DNA of 11,554 nt. It comes from Acidimicrobiales bacterium. GTDB lineage: Bacteria; Actinomycetota; Acidimicrobiia; Acidimicrobiales; Ilumatobacteraceae. A model generated the notes under the pieces. That model did not search any database, was not told the DNA's origin, and was given only the letters and a program-made list of their open reading frames with translations. The stretch's first letter is position 1. Every line of letters starts with the position of its first letter. Made by a program: the position numbers and the translations under genes. The DNA is taken from positions 1 through 11,554 of the forward strand of contig JAURNB010000128.1 of the NCBI GenBank assembly GCA_030830415.1, in the 5' to 3' direction. Below are positions 1 through 8,245 of this stretch, one piece after another.

Positions 1-2
1 AC

Positions 3-1949
3 CTCGTCACTATCGATGCTGGTCGTGAAGAAGCAGTAAATGCTGCACTCGGCGACGCTATAGCCGGCATTGTGATGTCTGATGTCGATGCTGCGCGCAA
101 TGCGCTGAGCCAACTCGATGTGAAGAGCTTGCAAGGTGCAGTACTTGCTTTGGGTGGCTCGAATACCGTTTCACCTGCACAGCAGCCAGATGGCGCGCTG
201 CTAGTGCGTCAATTTGTACGTGCCAATGGTGGGCAATACGAAGCCTCGGTCAATGCATTGCTCGACCGATTGCTTGCCAACAGTGTGTGTGCAACATCGT
301 GGGGTGCAGCAGTTGAAATTGCCCTCAACCATCCGCAGTTGTTTGTTGTCACAGAGCGCGGCGACCGCTTCGCTGCAACAGGCTGGCGACTAGGGGCTCA
401 AGGCGATGCCGTGACGGCAAGCGCACTTGAAGACGCCATTGAAAGTTCGGCCATAGCAACCGCAGAGGCTGAACGACGCGAAGGTGAATTAAGCCGCGCA
501 CGTGCAGAGGTGCTCACCGCTCGTGAGGCACTAGCCGATATTGAACGTCGACACGATGTGTTGAAAACTGCTCGCTTGTCAGCTGCCGATTCTTTGTCGA
601 AAGTCACGTCAGAGCGCCGTGAAGTCATTGCAGAAACCGACGCGGTTCGTTCACAGCGCGACGATGTTGGCGCACGTGTTGAACGTGCTGCACAGCGCAT
701 TAGCGAACTTGAAGCACTCTTGCCACGGTTGGAAGCCGACGAAGCTCAAGAAGCAGAAACCATGCGTGCAATTGGAGCCGCTCGTGCCAGCCTCGATGCA
801 CAAGCCTCTGACTTCGCTTTGCGCCAAAAAGATCTTGAAGTGCGTTCTGTTGGTTTGCGTGAGCGCAAACAGTTCGTTGAACGGCGCTTGAGCGAAACGG
901 AGTCTCGCCTCACCACCGATGCTGAAGCACGCGCAGCGGCTTCTGGTCAGCGCGAACGCATAGAGAAGTCATTCACCGCAATTGTTGCTTTGAGTGAGCT
1001 AGTCGACCAGCATCGCATTACGACCGAGGCTCTGTTGCAGCAACTGCATGAAGCTCGTCGCAAGCAAAGCGATGAAGTGCGTTCTGTGGCTCAGAGACTC
1101 GATGAGGCCCGCCGTGAGCGCAGCGCGAGTGAAAAGGCTCTTGACGAAGCACGTGAACGTGGACGCCGAACAGAAATTGAAGAAGCAGAAATGCGTATGC
1201 GTCTTGAAGCTTCTATTGAAGCACTGCGACGTGATCTTGAAGTAGAGCCCGAAGTTGCTGAAGCAGCCGAGGCCCCTGAAGTCCCTGAAGGTCTCACGCC
1301 TGTTGCTCGCGCTCGTGACCTTGAGCGTGAACTGCGACTCATGGGCCCCATCAACCCCTTGGCGCTTGAAGAGTTCACCGAGTTGCAAAAGCGCAATGAG
1401 TTCCTTGAAGCACAACTTGAAGATGTGCGCAATACGCGCCGCGATCTCTTGCGCGTCATCAAGGCAGTTGACGAAGAAATTCAAACTGTTTTTACCACCG
1501 CTTACGCCGATGTGGCCCGCAACTTTGGCGAACTCTTCGAGATGTTGTTCCCCGGTGGTAAGGGAACTCTCGTTCTTACGAGCCCACAAGACATGTTAAA
1601 TACCGGCATTGAAGTAGAAGCAAAGCCCGGTGGAAAAAACATCAAGAAACTGTCGTTGCTCTCTGGTGGAGAACGCTCACTTACTGCGTTGGCTTTCTTG
1701 TTTGCAGTATTCCGTAGCCGCCCTTCTCCGTTCTACGTGATGGACGAAGTTGAAGCAGCGCTCGACGACCCGAACCTCACTCGCTTCTTGAGTTTGCTCA
1801 CCGAGTTCCGCAACGATGCGCAACTCATTGTGGTGAGCCACCAAAAGCGAACCATGGAAGCAGCCGATTGCCTCTTAGGTGTCACGATGCAACCAGGTGG
1901 TTCATCGAAGGTCATCGTGGAGCGTAATTCCTCTTCCGGCAATGAATGA
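3..1949 (+). CDS. smc: Chromosome segregation ATPase SMC, C-terminal half (5' end cut by window)
   Basis: This is the C-terminal part of the SMC subunit of the condensin-like complex, which loads on DNA with ScpA/ScpB and helps compact and segregate the chromosome. The frame is open to the left edge, so the gene is partial: about 648 residues of a family usually near 1,150-1,200. The first residues (ALGDAIAGIV) look like the hinge domain. A long Glu/Arg/Ala-rich coiled coil follows to about nt 1480. The C-terminal ATPase head has the ABC signature LLSGGE (nt 1656-1673) and a Walker B strand FYVMDE (nt 1731-1748) leading into EAALDD, then a VVSHQ switch-like segment. The N-terminal Walker A lies outside the window. 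ftsY starts 27 nt after the stop, the usual smc-ftsY order. Identification is firm; the ATG at nt 72 is internal and not the start. Confidence 0.96.
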   Translation, partial: LVTIDAGREEAVNAALGDAIAGIVMSDVDAARNALSQLDVKSLQGAVLALGGSNTVSPAQQPDGALLVRQFVRANGGQYEASVNALLDRLLANSVCATSWGAAVEIALNHPQLFVVTERGDRFAATGWRLGAQGDAVTASALEDAIESSAIATAEAERREGELSRARAEVLTAREALADIERRHDVLKTARLSAADSLSKVTSERREVIAETDAVRSQRDDVGARVERAAQRISELEALLPRLEADEAQEAETMRAIGAARASLDAQASDFALRQKDLEVRSVGLRERKQFVERRLSETESRLTTDAEARAAASGQRERIEKSFTAIVALSELVDQHRITTEALLQQLHEARRKQSDEVRSVAQRLDEARRERSASEKALDEARERGRRTEIEEAEMRMRLEASIEALRRDLEVEPEVAEAAEAPEVPEGLTPVARARDLERELRLMGPINPLALEEFTELQKRNEFLEAQLEDVRNTRRDLLRVIKAVDEEIQTVFTTAYADVARNFGELFEMLFPGGKGTLVLTSPQDMLNTGIEVEAKPGGKNIKKLSLLSGGERSLTALAFLFAVFRSRPSPFYVMDEVEAALDDPNLTRFLSLLTEFRNDAQLIVVSHQKRTMEAADCLLGVTMQPGGSSKVIVERNSSSGNE

Positions 1950-1976
1950 GCGTGAACACCTACTGAAGCGAGTTGT

Positions 1977-3104
1977 ATGAATACTGCACCCATGATTTTA
2001 TTAATTCTTGTTGGTCTGGTTCTTGTCTTTGGTGTGGGGGTGGTGGTCTACAACCGCCGCCAAGCCGCTTCTCAGCAATCCCTAGAAGCGCCGCCAGCAG
2101 TTGCGGTGAAGGAAGTAGTTGCAACGCAAGAAGTGATTGCAGAGGAAAGTGCACCACCTGTTGCGGTGGTCGTTGACGAGCCCGAGCCTGAGCCCACAAC
2201 AGGTGCGGTGCGACGTTTCGCGCGCGCGGCAGGAATTTTCAACGGGTCATTTGCTGTATTGCGTGGAAAAGACAAGATCACGAGCGAAACATGGGACGAG
2301 CTTGAAGAAACTCTTCTTCGAGCTGACGTTGGTCTCAAAACAACAACAGCACTACTCGATACCTTGAAGTCACGTGTTGGTCGTAAAGACATCAGCACAC
2401 CACAAGAACTGCTCGATGCGTTGCAAAGCGAGATGGCCGGTCAGCTGAGCAGCAACTCGCGTGAGTTGCAATTTGATAGTTCAGTGAAGATGCCAAACAT
2501 TTGGCTCTTTGTTGGGGTGAATGGCGTGGGGAAAACCACCACCATTGGCAAAGTTGCCTTTGCGCAAAAAGCTTTGGGTCGGTCGGTGCTGTTGGCAGCA
2601 GGAGATACCTTTCGTGCAGCAGCAGGTGAGCAATTGGAAACATGGGCGCAGCGCGCCGAGGTTCCGATTGTTCGCGGCAATGAAGGTGGCGACCCCAGCG
2701 CTGTGATTTTTGATGCTGTGCAAAGCGCTGCGGCAAATAACCGTGAGCTCGTACTTGGCGATACGGCCGGCCGTTTGCAGAACAAGTCGAATCTGATGGA
2801 AGAACTAAAGAAGGTTCGTCGTGTTGCTGAGAAGGAAGCCGGAACAGTGACAGAAGTACTTTTAGTGATCGATGCAACAACCGGACAAAATGGATTATCG
2901 CAAGCAGAACAGTTTGCTTTGGCAACCAATGTCACGGGCGTAGTCCTTACAAAACTTGATGGTTCTGCCAAAGGTGGCATCGTTTTTGCCATTGAAACCC
3001 AGTTAGGTATTCCAGTGAAATTGGTGGGTCTCGGTGAAACCATTGGCGTTCTTGTGCCGTTTGACCCCGAAGAATACGTGCGGGAACTTTTCGCAGAGGC
3101 GTAA
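1977..3104 (+). CDS. ftsY: Signal recognition particle receptor FtsY
   Basis: FtsY is the membrane-associated GTPase that docks ribosome-SRP complexes at the translocon. The 375-residue protein starts with a hydrophobic helix (about residues 6-26), as in other actinobacterial FtsY, so it is probably membrane-anchored. An Ala/Glu/Val-rich linker to about residue 75 takes the place of the acidic A domain. The N domain follows (about 78-165), then the G domain with P-loop GVNGVGKTTT (180-189), DTFRAAAGEQL (210-220), DTAGR (262-266) and TKLD (325-328). Two details differ from the usual pattern: the Val normally before EQL is Gly217, and the closing GEx-I-DDL-PF segment reads GETIGVLVPF, without the two acidic residues. 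Only a weak SD (GAAG, nt 1965-1968) precedes the ATG. A later ATG (nt 1992) would keep the helix. The partner gene ffh lies one gene downstream. Confidence 0.96.
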   Translation: MNTAPMILLILVGLVLVFGVGVVVYNRRQAASQQSLEAPPAVAVKEVVATQEVIAEESAPPVAVVVDEPEPEPTTGAVRRFARAAGIFNGSFAVLRGKDKITSETWDELEETLLRADVGLKTTTALLDTLKSRVGRKDISTPQELLDALQSEMAGQLSSNSRELQFDSSVKMPNIWLFVGVNGVGKTTTIGKVAFAQKALGRSVLLAAGDTFRAAAGEQLETWAQRAEVPIVRGNEGGDPSAVIFDAVQSAAANNRELVLGDTAGRLQNKSNLMEELKKVRRVAEKEAGTVTEVLLVIDATTGQNGLSQAEQFALATNVTGVVLTKLDGSAKGGIVFAIETQLGIPVKLVGLGETIGVLVPFDPEEYVRELFAEA

Positions 3105-3116
3105 CGTCTGAGCAGT

Positions 3117-4469
3117 ATGAACACTTTTCGCTTCCGCTCGGTTTTCATTGTTTGTGGCGTCGCTACTTTTGGGCTGGTTGCCTGTGGTGCTCAAGAGTCG
3201 CAACCGCAGCCCATCTCATTTTCACTTGCTACGTCAACGCGTTCGGCAAGCGACGCGGTGGGTGCCCCTGAGTCGAGCAACAGCAGTTCAAAAATCATGG
3301 CACCGAACTATTCGGTGGAATATGTGGTCGATGGAAAACTTGCCGACCTTGGCAAAGAAGCGTCAAGTTGGCGCGCACAAACCAATGTTGTTGCGAGCGA
3401 TGCAGACCTGAAGAAAATTGCTACAGCACTTGGCGTCAAAAATACTGAGGTACAAACTTCGTCCGGTGACCCCTATCTCAGCTGGTATTACTCCGGTGTT
3501 GTCTCTTCTGAAGCATCTTCTCCGCCCAGTGTGGGTATGAGTGATTCTGATGCAGACACAACAGCACCAGATCGAACTGTGGTTTCCCCGCCAGTACCTG
3601 AAAATGTGCCGTCAAAGGAAGAAGCTCAATCCATTATTCAGAAAATGATGGCGAAAATGGGTGTTGACGTAGATGATGCGAACATTGAAGTCAATGGCGA
3701 TGAGTACGGCGTATGGGCAACTGCATGGAAAACTTTTGATGGAATGCGATCACCGATGTCGTGGAACATTGGTCTCGGTGCAAATGGTGCAGTGACCTAC
3801 GCCCAGGGCAACTTTTTGAAATTTGTGCGCGGTGCAAATTATCCAGTCGTGAGCACCACTGAAGCAGTGAAGCGGTTAGGCGACCCGCGCTATTCAGGTT
3901 GGTTCGGGTACGGCGCAGTGAGCAGTAAAGAAGTTCTCGCCCAAGACATGACACCGATTCCTGCACAGGAAGATGTCGTACAAACCATTCGCCTCACCAA
4001 AGTGTCAGCATCGCTCACCCCTGTTATTGCGAGTGACGCAACGTTGTGGTTACTTCCTTCATATGAGTACCTCACTTCAGAGGGGTACACGGTCAGTGCG
4101 CTTGCTCTTGACGACAAATACATTGAACAAACTCCAATAAGCACTGTTCCCGATAGTGACGTTGTTGTCACTGTTCCCGGTGCGGGCAGTGGTAGTTCTG
4201 GTTCGTCAACAGGCGCAACCCCTCCAGTAGATGGGGGAGTAGTTGAACCCGTACCTACGCCACAAACCGTTTTGCCCACCGAGAAAGACGCAAAAGCTTT
4301 GGTGGGCCTCAATGAAGATGAAGCAGTGAAGATCATCGAAGGAAATGGTTGGACCTATCGCATTGGCTCACGTGATGGGGAACAGTTCATGTTGACCAAG
4401 GACTACTCAACATCTCGGCTCACGTTGGGTATTGAAAAATCCATTGTGGTCACCGCAACTATTGGCTAA
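3117..4469 (+). CDS. Putative lipoprotein of unknown function with a C-terminal I78-like module
   Basis: I do not recognise this 450-residue protein as a named family. It begins with a basic, hydrophobic signal peptide and a lipobox LVAC (residues 20-23) followed by Gly, so it should be lipidated at Cys23 and anchored outside the membrane. The middle (about 45-330) is soluble, with a helix-rich stretch near 165-180 and a segment around the sequence YPVVSTTEAVKRL that recalls PepSY/YycI-type secreted proteins; that resemblance is weak. A Gly/Ser/Thr/Pro-rich linker (about 345-388) leads to a C-terminal module of about 56 residues. Its spacing, GLNEDEA...GW.YR...RDGE....T.DYS..R......IVV.A..G, resembles the small potato-inhibitor/I78-like fold. 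The gene starts 12 nt after ftsY and ends 40 nt before ffh, so it sits between the two SRP GTPase genes. No good SD is seen. Confidence 0.85.
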   Translation: MNTFRFRSVFIVCGVATFGLVACGAQESQPQPISFSLATSTRSASDAVGAPESSNSSSKIMAPNYSVEYVVDGKLADLGKEASSWRAQTNVVASDADLKKIATALGVKNTEVQTSSGDPYLSWYYSGVVSSEASSPPSVGMSDSDADTTAPDRTVVSPPVPENVPSKEEAQSIIQKMMAKMGVDVDDANIEVNGDEYGVWATAWKTFDGMRSPMSWNIGLGANGAVTYAQGNFLKFVRGANYPVVSTTEAVKRLGDPRYSGWFGYGAVSSKEVLAQDMTPIPAQEDVVQTIRLTKVSASLTPVIASDATLWLLPSYEYLTSEGYTVSALALDDKYIEQTPISTVPDSDVVVTVPGAGSGSSGSSTGATPPVDGGVVEPVPTPQTVLPTEKDAKALVGLNEDEAVKIIEGNGWTYRIGSRDGEQFMLTKDYSTSRLTLGIEKSIVVTATIG

Positions 4470-4509
4470 GGGGGCCAACAAGGCCACTTTTCGCTAGCCT
4501 GAGAATCAC

Positions 4510-5991
4510 ATGTTCGACAATCTCAGTTCCCGTTTTGAATCCATTCTGAAAAAGGTGCGCGGCAAGGGCCGTCTCACCGAAGCAGATGTCGATGAAGTAT
4601 TGAGTGAAATTCGCGCTGCGCTTCTCGATGCCGACGTCAACGTTGGAGTAGTGCGCACGGTTGTGGCGCGCATTCGCGAAGCGGCAATTGGTGCAGAACT
4701 CTCGCAGGCGCTCGACCCCGGTCAACAAGTAGTGAAAATTGTGAGCCAAGAGCTCACGGCAATGCTGGGCGGCGAGACCCTCAAAATTTCCTATGCAAGT
4801 AAGCCTCCCACTGTTGTGCTCATGGCGGGTTTGCAGGGTTCGGGTAAAACCACCAGTGCGGCAAAGCTTGCACGTTGGTTTAAATCGCAAGGTCGTCATC
4901 CACTCTTGGTAGGGGCCGACCTTCAGCGGCCAGCCGCAGTAGAGCAGTTGCGCACACTGGGCAAGCAAATCGATGTGCCGGTCTTTTCTGAACCAGGTGA
5001 CCCAGTAACAACTGCAACTCGTGGTCTTGCTGAAGCACGCCGCATTGGAAAAGACGTACTCATCGTCGACACCGCCGGACGTTTGTCTATTGATGCTGAC
5101 CTCATGGATGAAATTCGGCGTATCTCCGATGCTGTCACTCCGAATTACACCTTCCTTGTTATCGATGCAATGACGGGTCAAGACGCGGTGAATACCGCCG
5201 AAGCCTTCCACAACACATTGGCAATTGACGGCGTTATTTTGTCCAAGCTCGACGGCGACGCGCGTGGTGGTGCTGCTTTGTCGGTGAAAGAAGTCATTGG
5301 CCGCCCCATTGCCTTTGCGGCAACCGGTGAAAAACTCGATGCCTTTGAACAGTTCCACCCCGACCGCATGGCCGGACGCATTTTGGGTATGGGCGACATG
5401 CTCACACTCATCGAACAAGCCGAGTCGGTCTTTGAAAAAGAAGAAGCCGAAAAAGCTGCTGCGAAATTATTCGAAGGCGATTTCACCCTCGACGATTTCC
5501 TCGATCAATTGCAACAGGTGAAAAAGATGGGCTCGATGTCGAGCATCATGGGCATGATCCCTGGCATGCCAAAGGCGGCTAAAGGTGCCGAAATCGACGA
5601 TGACATGCTCAAGGTCACCGAGGCCATCATTCGCTCCATGACCAAAGAAGAGCGCCGCCAGCCAGAAATCATCAACGGATCACGTCGCACCCGCATTGCC
5701 AAAGGCAGCGGCACCACGGTGCCCGACATCAACAAATTGGTGAAGCAGTTCACTGAAATGCAAAAAATGATGAAGCGAATGGGTGGAATGGCTGCACTTT
5801 CGGGCGGTAAAGCGAATAAAAAGGGCAAACCCGGCAAGGTGAACCCCATCAAGATGGCCAAAGCCATGCGTGAGATGGGCCTGAGCGACCTCGCCGGGCC
5901 TGGTGGGGGCATGAAGGGCTTCCCGCCCCCCGGAAAGAATCCTTCAGGAATACCTTCTGAAGGGTTCCCCGATTTTCGCGACTTCCGATAA
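4510..5991 (+). CDS. ffh: Signal recognition particle protein Ffh (SRP54)
   Basis: Ffh is the protein subunit of the bacterial SRP. It binds 4.5S RNA and the signal sequence of nascent membrane proteins, then pairs with FtsY through twinned GTPase domains. The 493-residue protein has the N domain (about 1-95, with the EIRAALLDADV segment), then the G domain with P-loop GLQGSGKTT (107-115), ADLQRPAAVEQL, DTAGR (187-191) and SKLD (245-248). The Met-rich M domain follows (about 325-435; MGSMSSIMGMIPGMP and MQKMMKRMGGM). The tail is long and rich in Gly, Pro and Lys and ends in Phe-Arg repeats. Length is a little above the usual 430-460 because of this tail. No SD is visible before the ATG. A TAGCCT (nt 4495-4500) could be a -10 element for a nearly leaderless transcript, but no matching -35 is seen. 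Confidence 0.97.
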   Translation: MFDNLSSRFESILKKVRGKGRLTEADVDEVLSEIRAALLDADVNVGVVRTVVARIREAAIGAELSQALDPGQQVVKIVSQELTAMLGGETLKISYASKPPTVVLMAGLQGSGKTTSAAKLARWFKSQGRHPLLVGADLQRPAAVEQLRTLGKQIDVPVFSEPGDPVTTATRGLAEARRIGKDVLIVDTAGRLSIDADLMDEIRRISDAVTPNYTFLVIDAMTGQDAVNTAEAFHNTLAIDGVILSKLDGDARGGAALSVKEVIGRPIAFAATGEKLDAFEQFHPDRMAGRILGMGDMLTLIEQAESVFEKEEAEKAAAKLFEGDFTLDDFLDQLQQVKKMGSMSSIMGMIPGMPKAAKGAEIDDDMLKVTEAIIRSMTKEERRQPEIINGSRRTRIAKGSGTTVPDINKLVKQFTEMQKMMKRMGGMAALSGGKANKKGKPGKVNPIKMAKAMREMGLSDLAGPGGGMKGFPPPGKNPSGIPSEGFPDFRDFR

Positions 5992-6048
5992 CCTTTCCGA
6001 GTCCCGTCGTTGGGCTTTACCAGCGGCAACCGTTCCAGGAGTTCTTAC

Positions 6049-6321
6049 ATGTCAGTCAAATTGCGCCTCACCCGTGTTGGAAAGACCAAGCAACCTCATT
6101 ACCGCATCGTGGTAGCCGATGAGCGTCGTTCACGCGACGGTCGCTTCATTGAGATTCTCGGCCAGTACAACCCACGTACCGAGCCTTCACATTTGAATGT
6201 CGACAACGACAAAGCTGTGTCGTGGTTGCAGCAAGGTGCACAGCCAACAGAGCGCGTGCGTAAGTTGCTTGAAATTTCTGGTGCATGGGCGCAGTTCACT
6301 GCATCAAAGAGCGCGAAGTAA
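6049..6321 (+). CDS. rpsP: 30S ribosomal protein S16
   Basis: S16 is a small-subunit protein that binds 16S rRNA early in 30S assembly. The 90-residue product begins MSVKLRLTRVGKTKQPHYRI, the conserved S16 N-terminus, followed by VVADERRSRDGRFIEILGQYNP. Length is normal. The start at 6049 is set by a good SD, AGGAG at 6037-6041, seven bases upstream; the in-frame TTG at 6010 would add 13 residues foreign to the family and is rejected. It opens the ribosome-maturation part of the cluster, 57 nt after ffh, with the KH-domain gene starting 5 nt after its stop. Confidence 0.97.
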   Translation: MSVKLRLTRVGKTKQPHYRIVVADERRSRDGRFIEILGQYNPRTEPSHLNVDNDKAVSWLQQGAQPTERVRKLLEISGAWAQFTASKSAK

Positions 6322-6326
6322 ATAGC

Positions 6327-6602
6327 GTGTCGTCTTCCGACAACGCCAATCTTGTTCCAGCACCAACCGCAATTGCTGTTTTGGAACACGTCGTACGTTC
6401 CATCGTCGACAACCCCGACGCAGTGCATGTTGATGCCCGCGAAGATGACGACAAGGTGTTCCTTGAAGTTCGCGTCGGCGAAGGCGACCTCGGTCGCGTG
6501 ATCGGCCGTCGTGGTCGTACAGCACAAAGTATTCGCACAGTAGTGCGTGCGGCAGCAAGCCGTGATGGCGTCGCAATCGACGTCGACTTTGTTGATGAAT
6601 GA
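6327..6602 (+). CDS. khpA: KH-domain RNA-binding protein (KhpA/YlqC family)
   Basis: This is a small single-KH RNA-binding protein of the KhpA family, which in Gram-positive bacteria partners with KhpB and affects cell division and RNA regulation. From the GTG at 6327 it has 91 residues. The KH motif is clear: a VFLEVRVGEGDLGRVIG lead-in and the GxxG loop GRRG at residues 60-63, then TAQSIRTVVRAA and a final beta strand. An ATG at 6285 lies inside rpsP and would add a tail not seen in the family, so GTG is preferred; a weak SD (GAAG, 6315-6318) sits eight bases before it. Its place between rpsP and rimM is standard for Firmicutes and Actinobacteria. Its stop overlaps the rimM start. Confidence 0.93.
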   Translation: MSSSDNANLVPAPTAIAVLEHVVRSIVDNPDAVHVDAREDDDKVFLEVRVGEGDLGRVIGRRGRTAQSIRTVVRAAASRDGVAIDVDFVDE

Positions 6603-7098
6603 GAACACTCCACAAGATCTCCTAGAGATAGGTCGGGTAGGCCGTTCACATGGCGTGAAAGGCGAAATGTATATTTCGCTCACGTCCGATCGCACCGAGC
6701 GTCAGCAACCTGGAACCACCATGTGGATCTCTGGCTCTGCCTATGTTGTGCAGGCCATTCGCCCCAGCAACGACCGCTGGTTGGTATTCCTCGAGGGAAT
6801 TCATAGCCCTGAAGCCGCTGCTGCTCTCACTAACCAACTCATTTTTGCTGAGCCCATCGACGATGACGATGCGCTCTGGGTGCACGAGCTGGTGGGGTCA
6901 CGCGTTGTTGGCATTGATGGCACTAACTACGGAACATGCACCGCGGTGCTCGATAACCCCGCACACCCCATCATTGAAACCGATCTCGATGTTCTCGTCC
7001 CTCTTCCCTTTGTGGTGGAATATCGCGATGGGGAAGTGCGCGTGAATCCGCCATTGGGTCTTTTGGAACTTGCCGATGACGAGGAAGCAGCGCAGTAA
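6595..7098 (+). CDS. rimM: 16S rRNA processing protein RimM
   Basis: RimM is a 30S maturation factor that binds S19 and helps fold the 16S 3' domain. The 167-residue product has the N-terminal RimM domain (residues 9-88) starting EIGRVGRSHGVKGEMYI, with the typical IHSPEAAAAL segment, and a C-terminal PRC-barrel domain (about 94-160) starting LWVHELVGSRVV and ending VNPPLGLLEL. The start chosen is the ATG at 6595, which overlaps the last eight bases of khpA and gives the family's usual N-terminus; an upstream GTG at 6547 would add an unrelated 16-residue leader. The stop overlaps the trmD start by one base (TAATG), so translation of the two genes is probably coupled. Confidence 0.95.
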   Translation: MNENTPQDLLEIGRVGRSHGVKGEMYISLTSDRTERQQPGTTMWISGSAYVVQAIRPSNDRWLVFLEGIHSPEAAAALTNQLIFAEPIDDDDALWVHELVGSRVVGIDGTNYGTCTAVLDNPAHPIIETDLDVLVPLPFVVEYRDGEVRVNPPLGLLELADDEEAAQ

Positions 7099-7886
7099 TG
7101 CGAATTGATGTCTTCAGCATTTTCCCAGAAATGGTCAATGCATTTTGTTCCGACTCATTGCTCGGCCGTGCGCGTCAGTCGCAACTCATCGACCTGCGTA
7201 CCCACGACTTACGTACGTATACATCTGATGTGCATCGCACGGTTGACGACCCGGTGTTTGGTGGTGGAGCGGGCATGCTCATGAAGCCCGAACCCATTTT
7301 TGCTGCAGTGGAAGAAGTGAAACCTCCACGGCCCTTGTTGCTCATGGGCCCAGGGGGGCAACAATTCTCACAAGAAATGGCGCAGCACTTGGCAAGCGAT
7401 ATTGCCGAGAGCGGAGGCTTTAGCATTTTGTGCGGACGCTACGAAGGTGTCGACCACCGCGTGCGTGAGCACCTTGTTGACCATGAGGTATCGGTCGGCG
7501 ACGTGGTGCTCGCTGGCGGGGAAGTAGCGGCATGTCTCGTCATCGAAGCAGTCACCCGGCTCTTGCCAGGGGTGATGGGCAATGCTGAATCACCCATTAC
7601 CGAGAGTTTTGGCGCCGAGGGCCTGCTCGAAGAGCCCCAGTTCACCCGCCCGGCCGATTTTCGGGGCTGGGTCGTGCCTGAGGTCTTGCGCGAGGGGAAC
7701 CACGCCAAAATCGCCCGCTGGCGACTCGCTCAGGCCCTCCATCGCACCTTGTTGGCCCGCCCCGACCTCATTGCGGCTCGGGGAGGAATCAGCACAAAAG
7801 AGGCTTCCTTGTTGGAAGAGTTCCCTTCTCTTGCCTATCCTTCAATGTTCATCCAAAGCGGGTCTCATCCCGCCCCTCACCAGTAA
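7098..7886 (+). CDS. trmD: tRNA (guanine-N1)-methyltransferase TrmD, with Glu at the usual catalytic Asp
   Basis: TrmD uses S-adenosylmethionine to make m1G37 next to the anticodon, preventing +1 frameshifts. The 262-residue protein has the SPOUT-class trefoil-knot motifs: HRTVDDPVFGGGAGMLMKPEP (about 46-66), CGRYEGVDHRV (112-122), and SVGDVVLAGGE followed by RLLPGVMGN (132-162). By alignment from memory with E. coli TrmD, numbering coincides without gaps in this part. Arg154 is present, but the catalytic Asp169 (EDSF in E. coli) is Glu169 here (TESF). The C-terminal domain with EGLLEEPQFTRP and GNHAKIARWR is intact, so the gene is very likely functional. The ATG overlaps the rimM stop, and rplS follows after 11 nt. 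Confidence 0.96.
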   Translation: MRIDVFSIFPEMVNAFCSDSLLGRARQSQLIDLRTHDLRTYTSDVHRTVDDPVFGGGAGMLMKPEPIFAAVEEVKPPRPLLLMGPGGQQFSQEMAQHLASDIAESGGFSILCGRYEGVDHRVREHLVDHEVSVGDVVLAGGEVAACLVIEAVTRLLPGVMGNAESPITESFGAEGLLEEPQFTRPADFRGWVVPEVLREGNHAKIARWRLAQALHRTLLARPDLIAARGGISTKEASLLEEFPSLAYPSMFIQSGSHPAPHQ

Positions 7887-7897
7887 CGGAACGCGCC

Positions 7898-8245
7898 ATG
7901 AAGACCACCGACCTTGTAGACAACCAGTACTTGCGCACCGACATTCCAAAGTTGAAGTCAGGTGACGAAGTGAAGGTACACGTACGCGTGGTGGAAAGCG
8001 GCAAAGAGCGTATTCAGATCTTCCACGGCAACATCGTTGCTATTCAAGGTTCAGGCATCGCCGAGACCTACACGGTTCGCAAACTCAGCTACGGCGTGGG
8101 AGTAGAGCGCACCTTCCCAGTGCATAGCCCAACTGTTGCCAAGCTTGAATTGCTCAGCCATGGTGATGTTCGTCGCGCGAAGTTGTACTACTTGCGTGAC
8201 CGCACCGGGCGTGCAGCGAAAATTCGCGAAAAGCGCGACAGGTAA
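7898..8245 (+). CDS. rplS: 50S ribosomal protein L19
   Basis: L19 lies at the 30S/50S interface of the ribosome. The 115-residue product is the normal length. It has the conserved core FHGNIVAIQGSGIAETYTVRK, then YGVGVERTFPVHSP and RRAKLYYLRDRTGRAAKI. The start at 7898 gives the usual short N-terminal helix before VKVHVRV; the upstream GGA (7888-7890) is only a weak SD. It is the last gene of the ribosome/tRNA maturation block. In many actinobacteria lepB and rnhB follow it, but here only 83 nt separate it from the DUF2469 gene. Confidence 0.97.
   Translation: MKTTDLVDNQYLRTDIPKLKSGDEVKVHVRVVESGKERIQIFHGNIVAIQGSGIAETYTVRKLSYGVGVERTFPVHSPTVAKLELLSHGDVRRAKLYYLRDRTGRAAKIREKRDR

Noticed and set aside
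999..1589. Long open frame (196 aa) antisense to smc
   Set aside because: It lies fully opposite the SMC coding strand, its composition mirrors the coiled coil codons, and it shows no domain or start signal.
2441..3148. 235-aa minus-strand frame opposite ftsY
   Set aside because: Ser/Thr/Pro-rich shadow of the FtsY G domain with no motif or promoter.
4470..4509. GGCC-AACAA-GGCC repeat before ffh as a terminator or attenuator
   Set aside because: The stem is only 4 bp with one T4 downstream; too weak to call.
4459..5418. 319-aa open frame on the minus strand opposite ffh
   Set aside because: Ffh on the plus strand is unmistakable across the whole span; the antisense product is Cys/His-scattered with no recognisable motif, typical of a shadow frame.
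6099..6695. 198-aa minus-strand frame across rpsP, khpA and rimM
   Set aside because: It crosses three firmly identified genes in antisense and has no family features.
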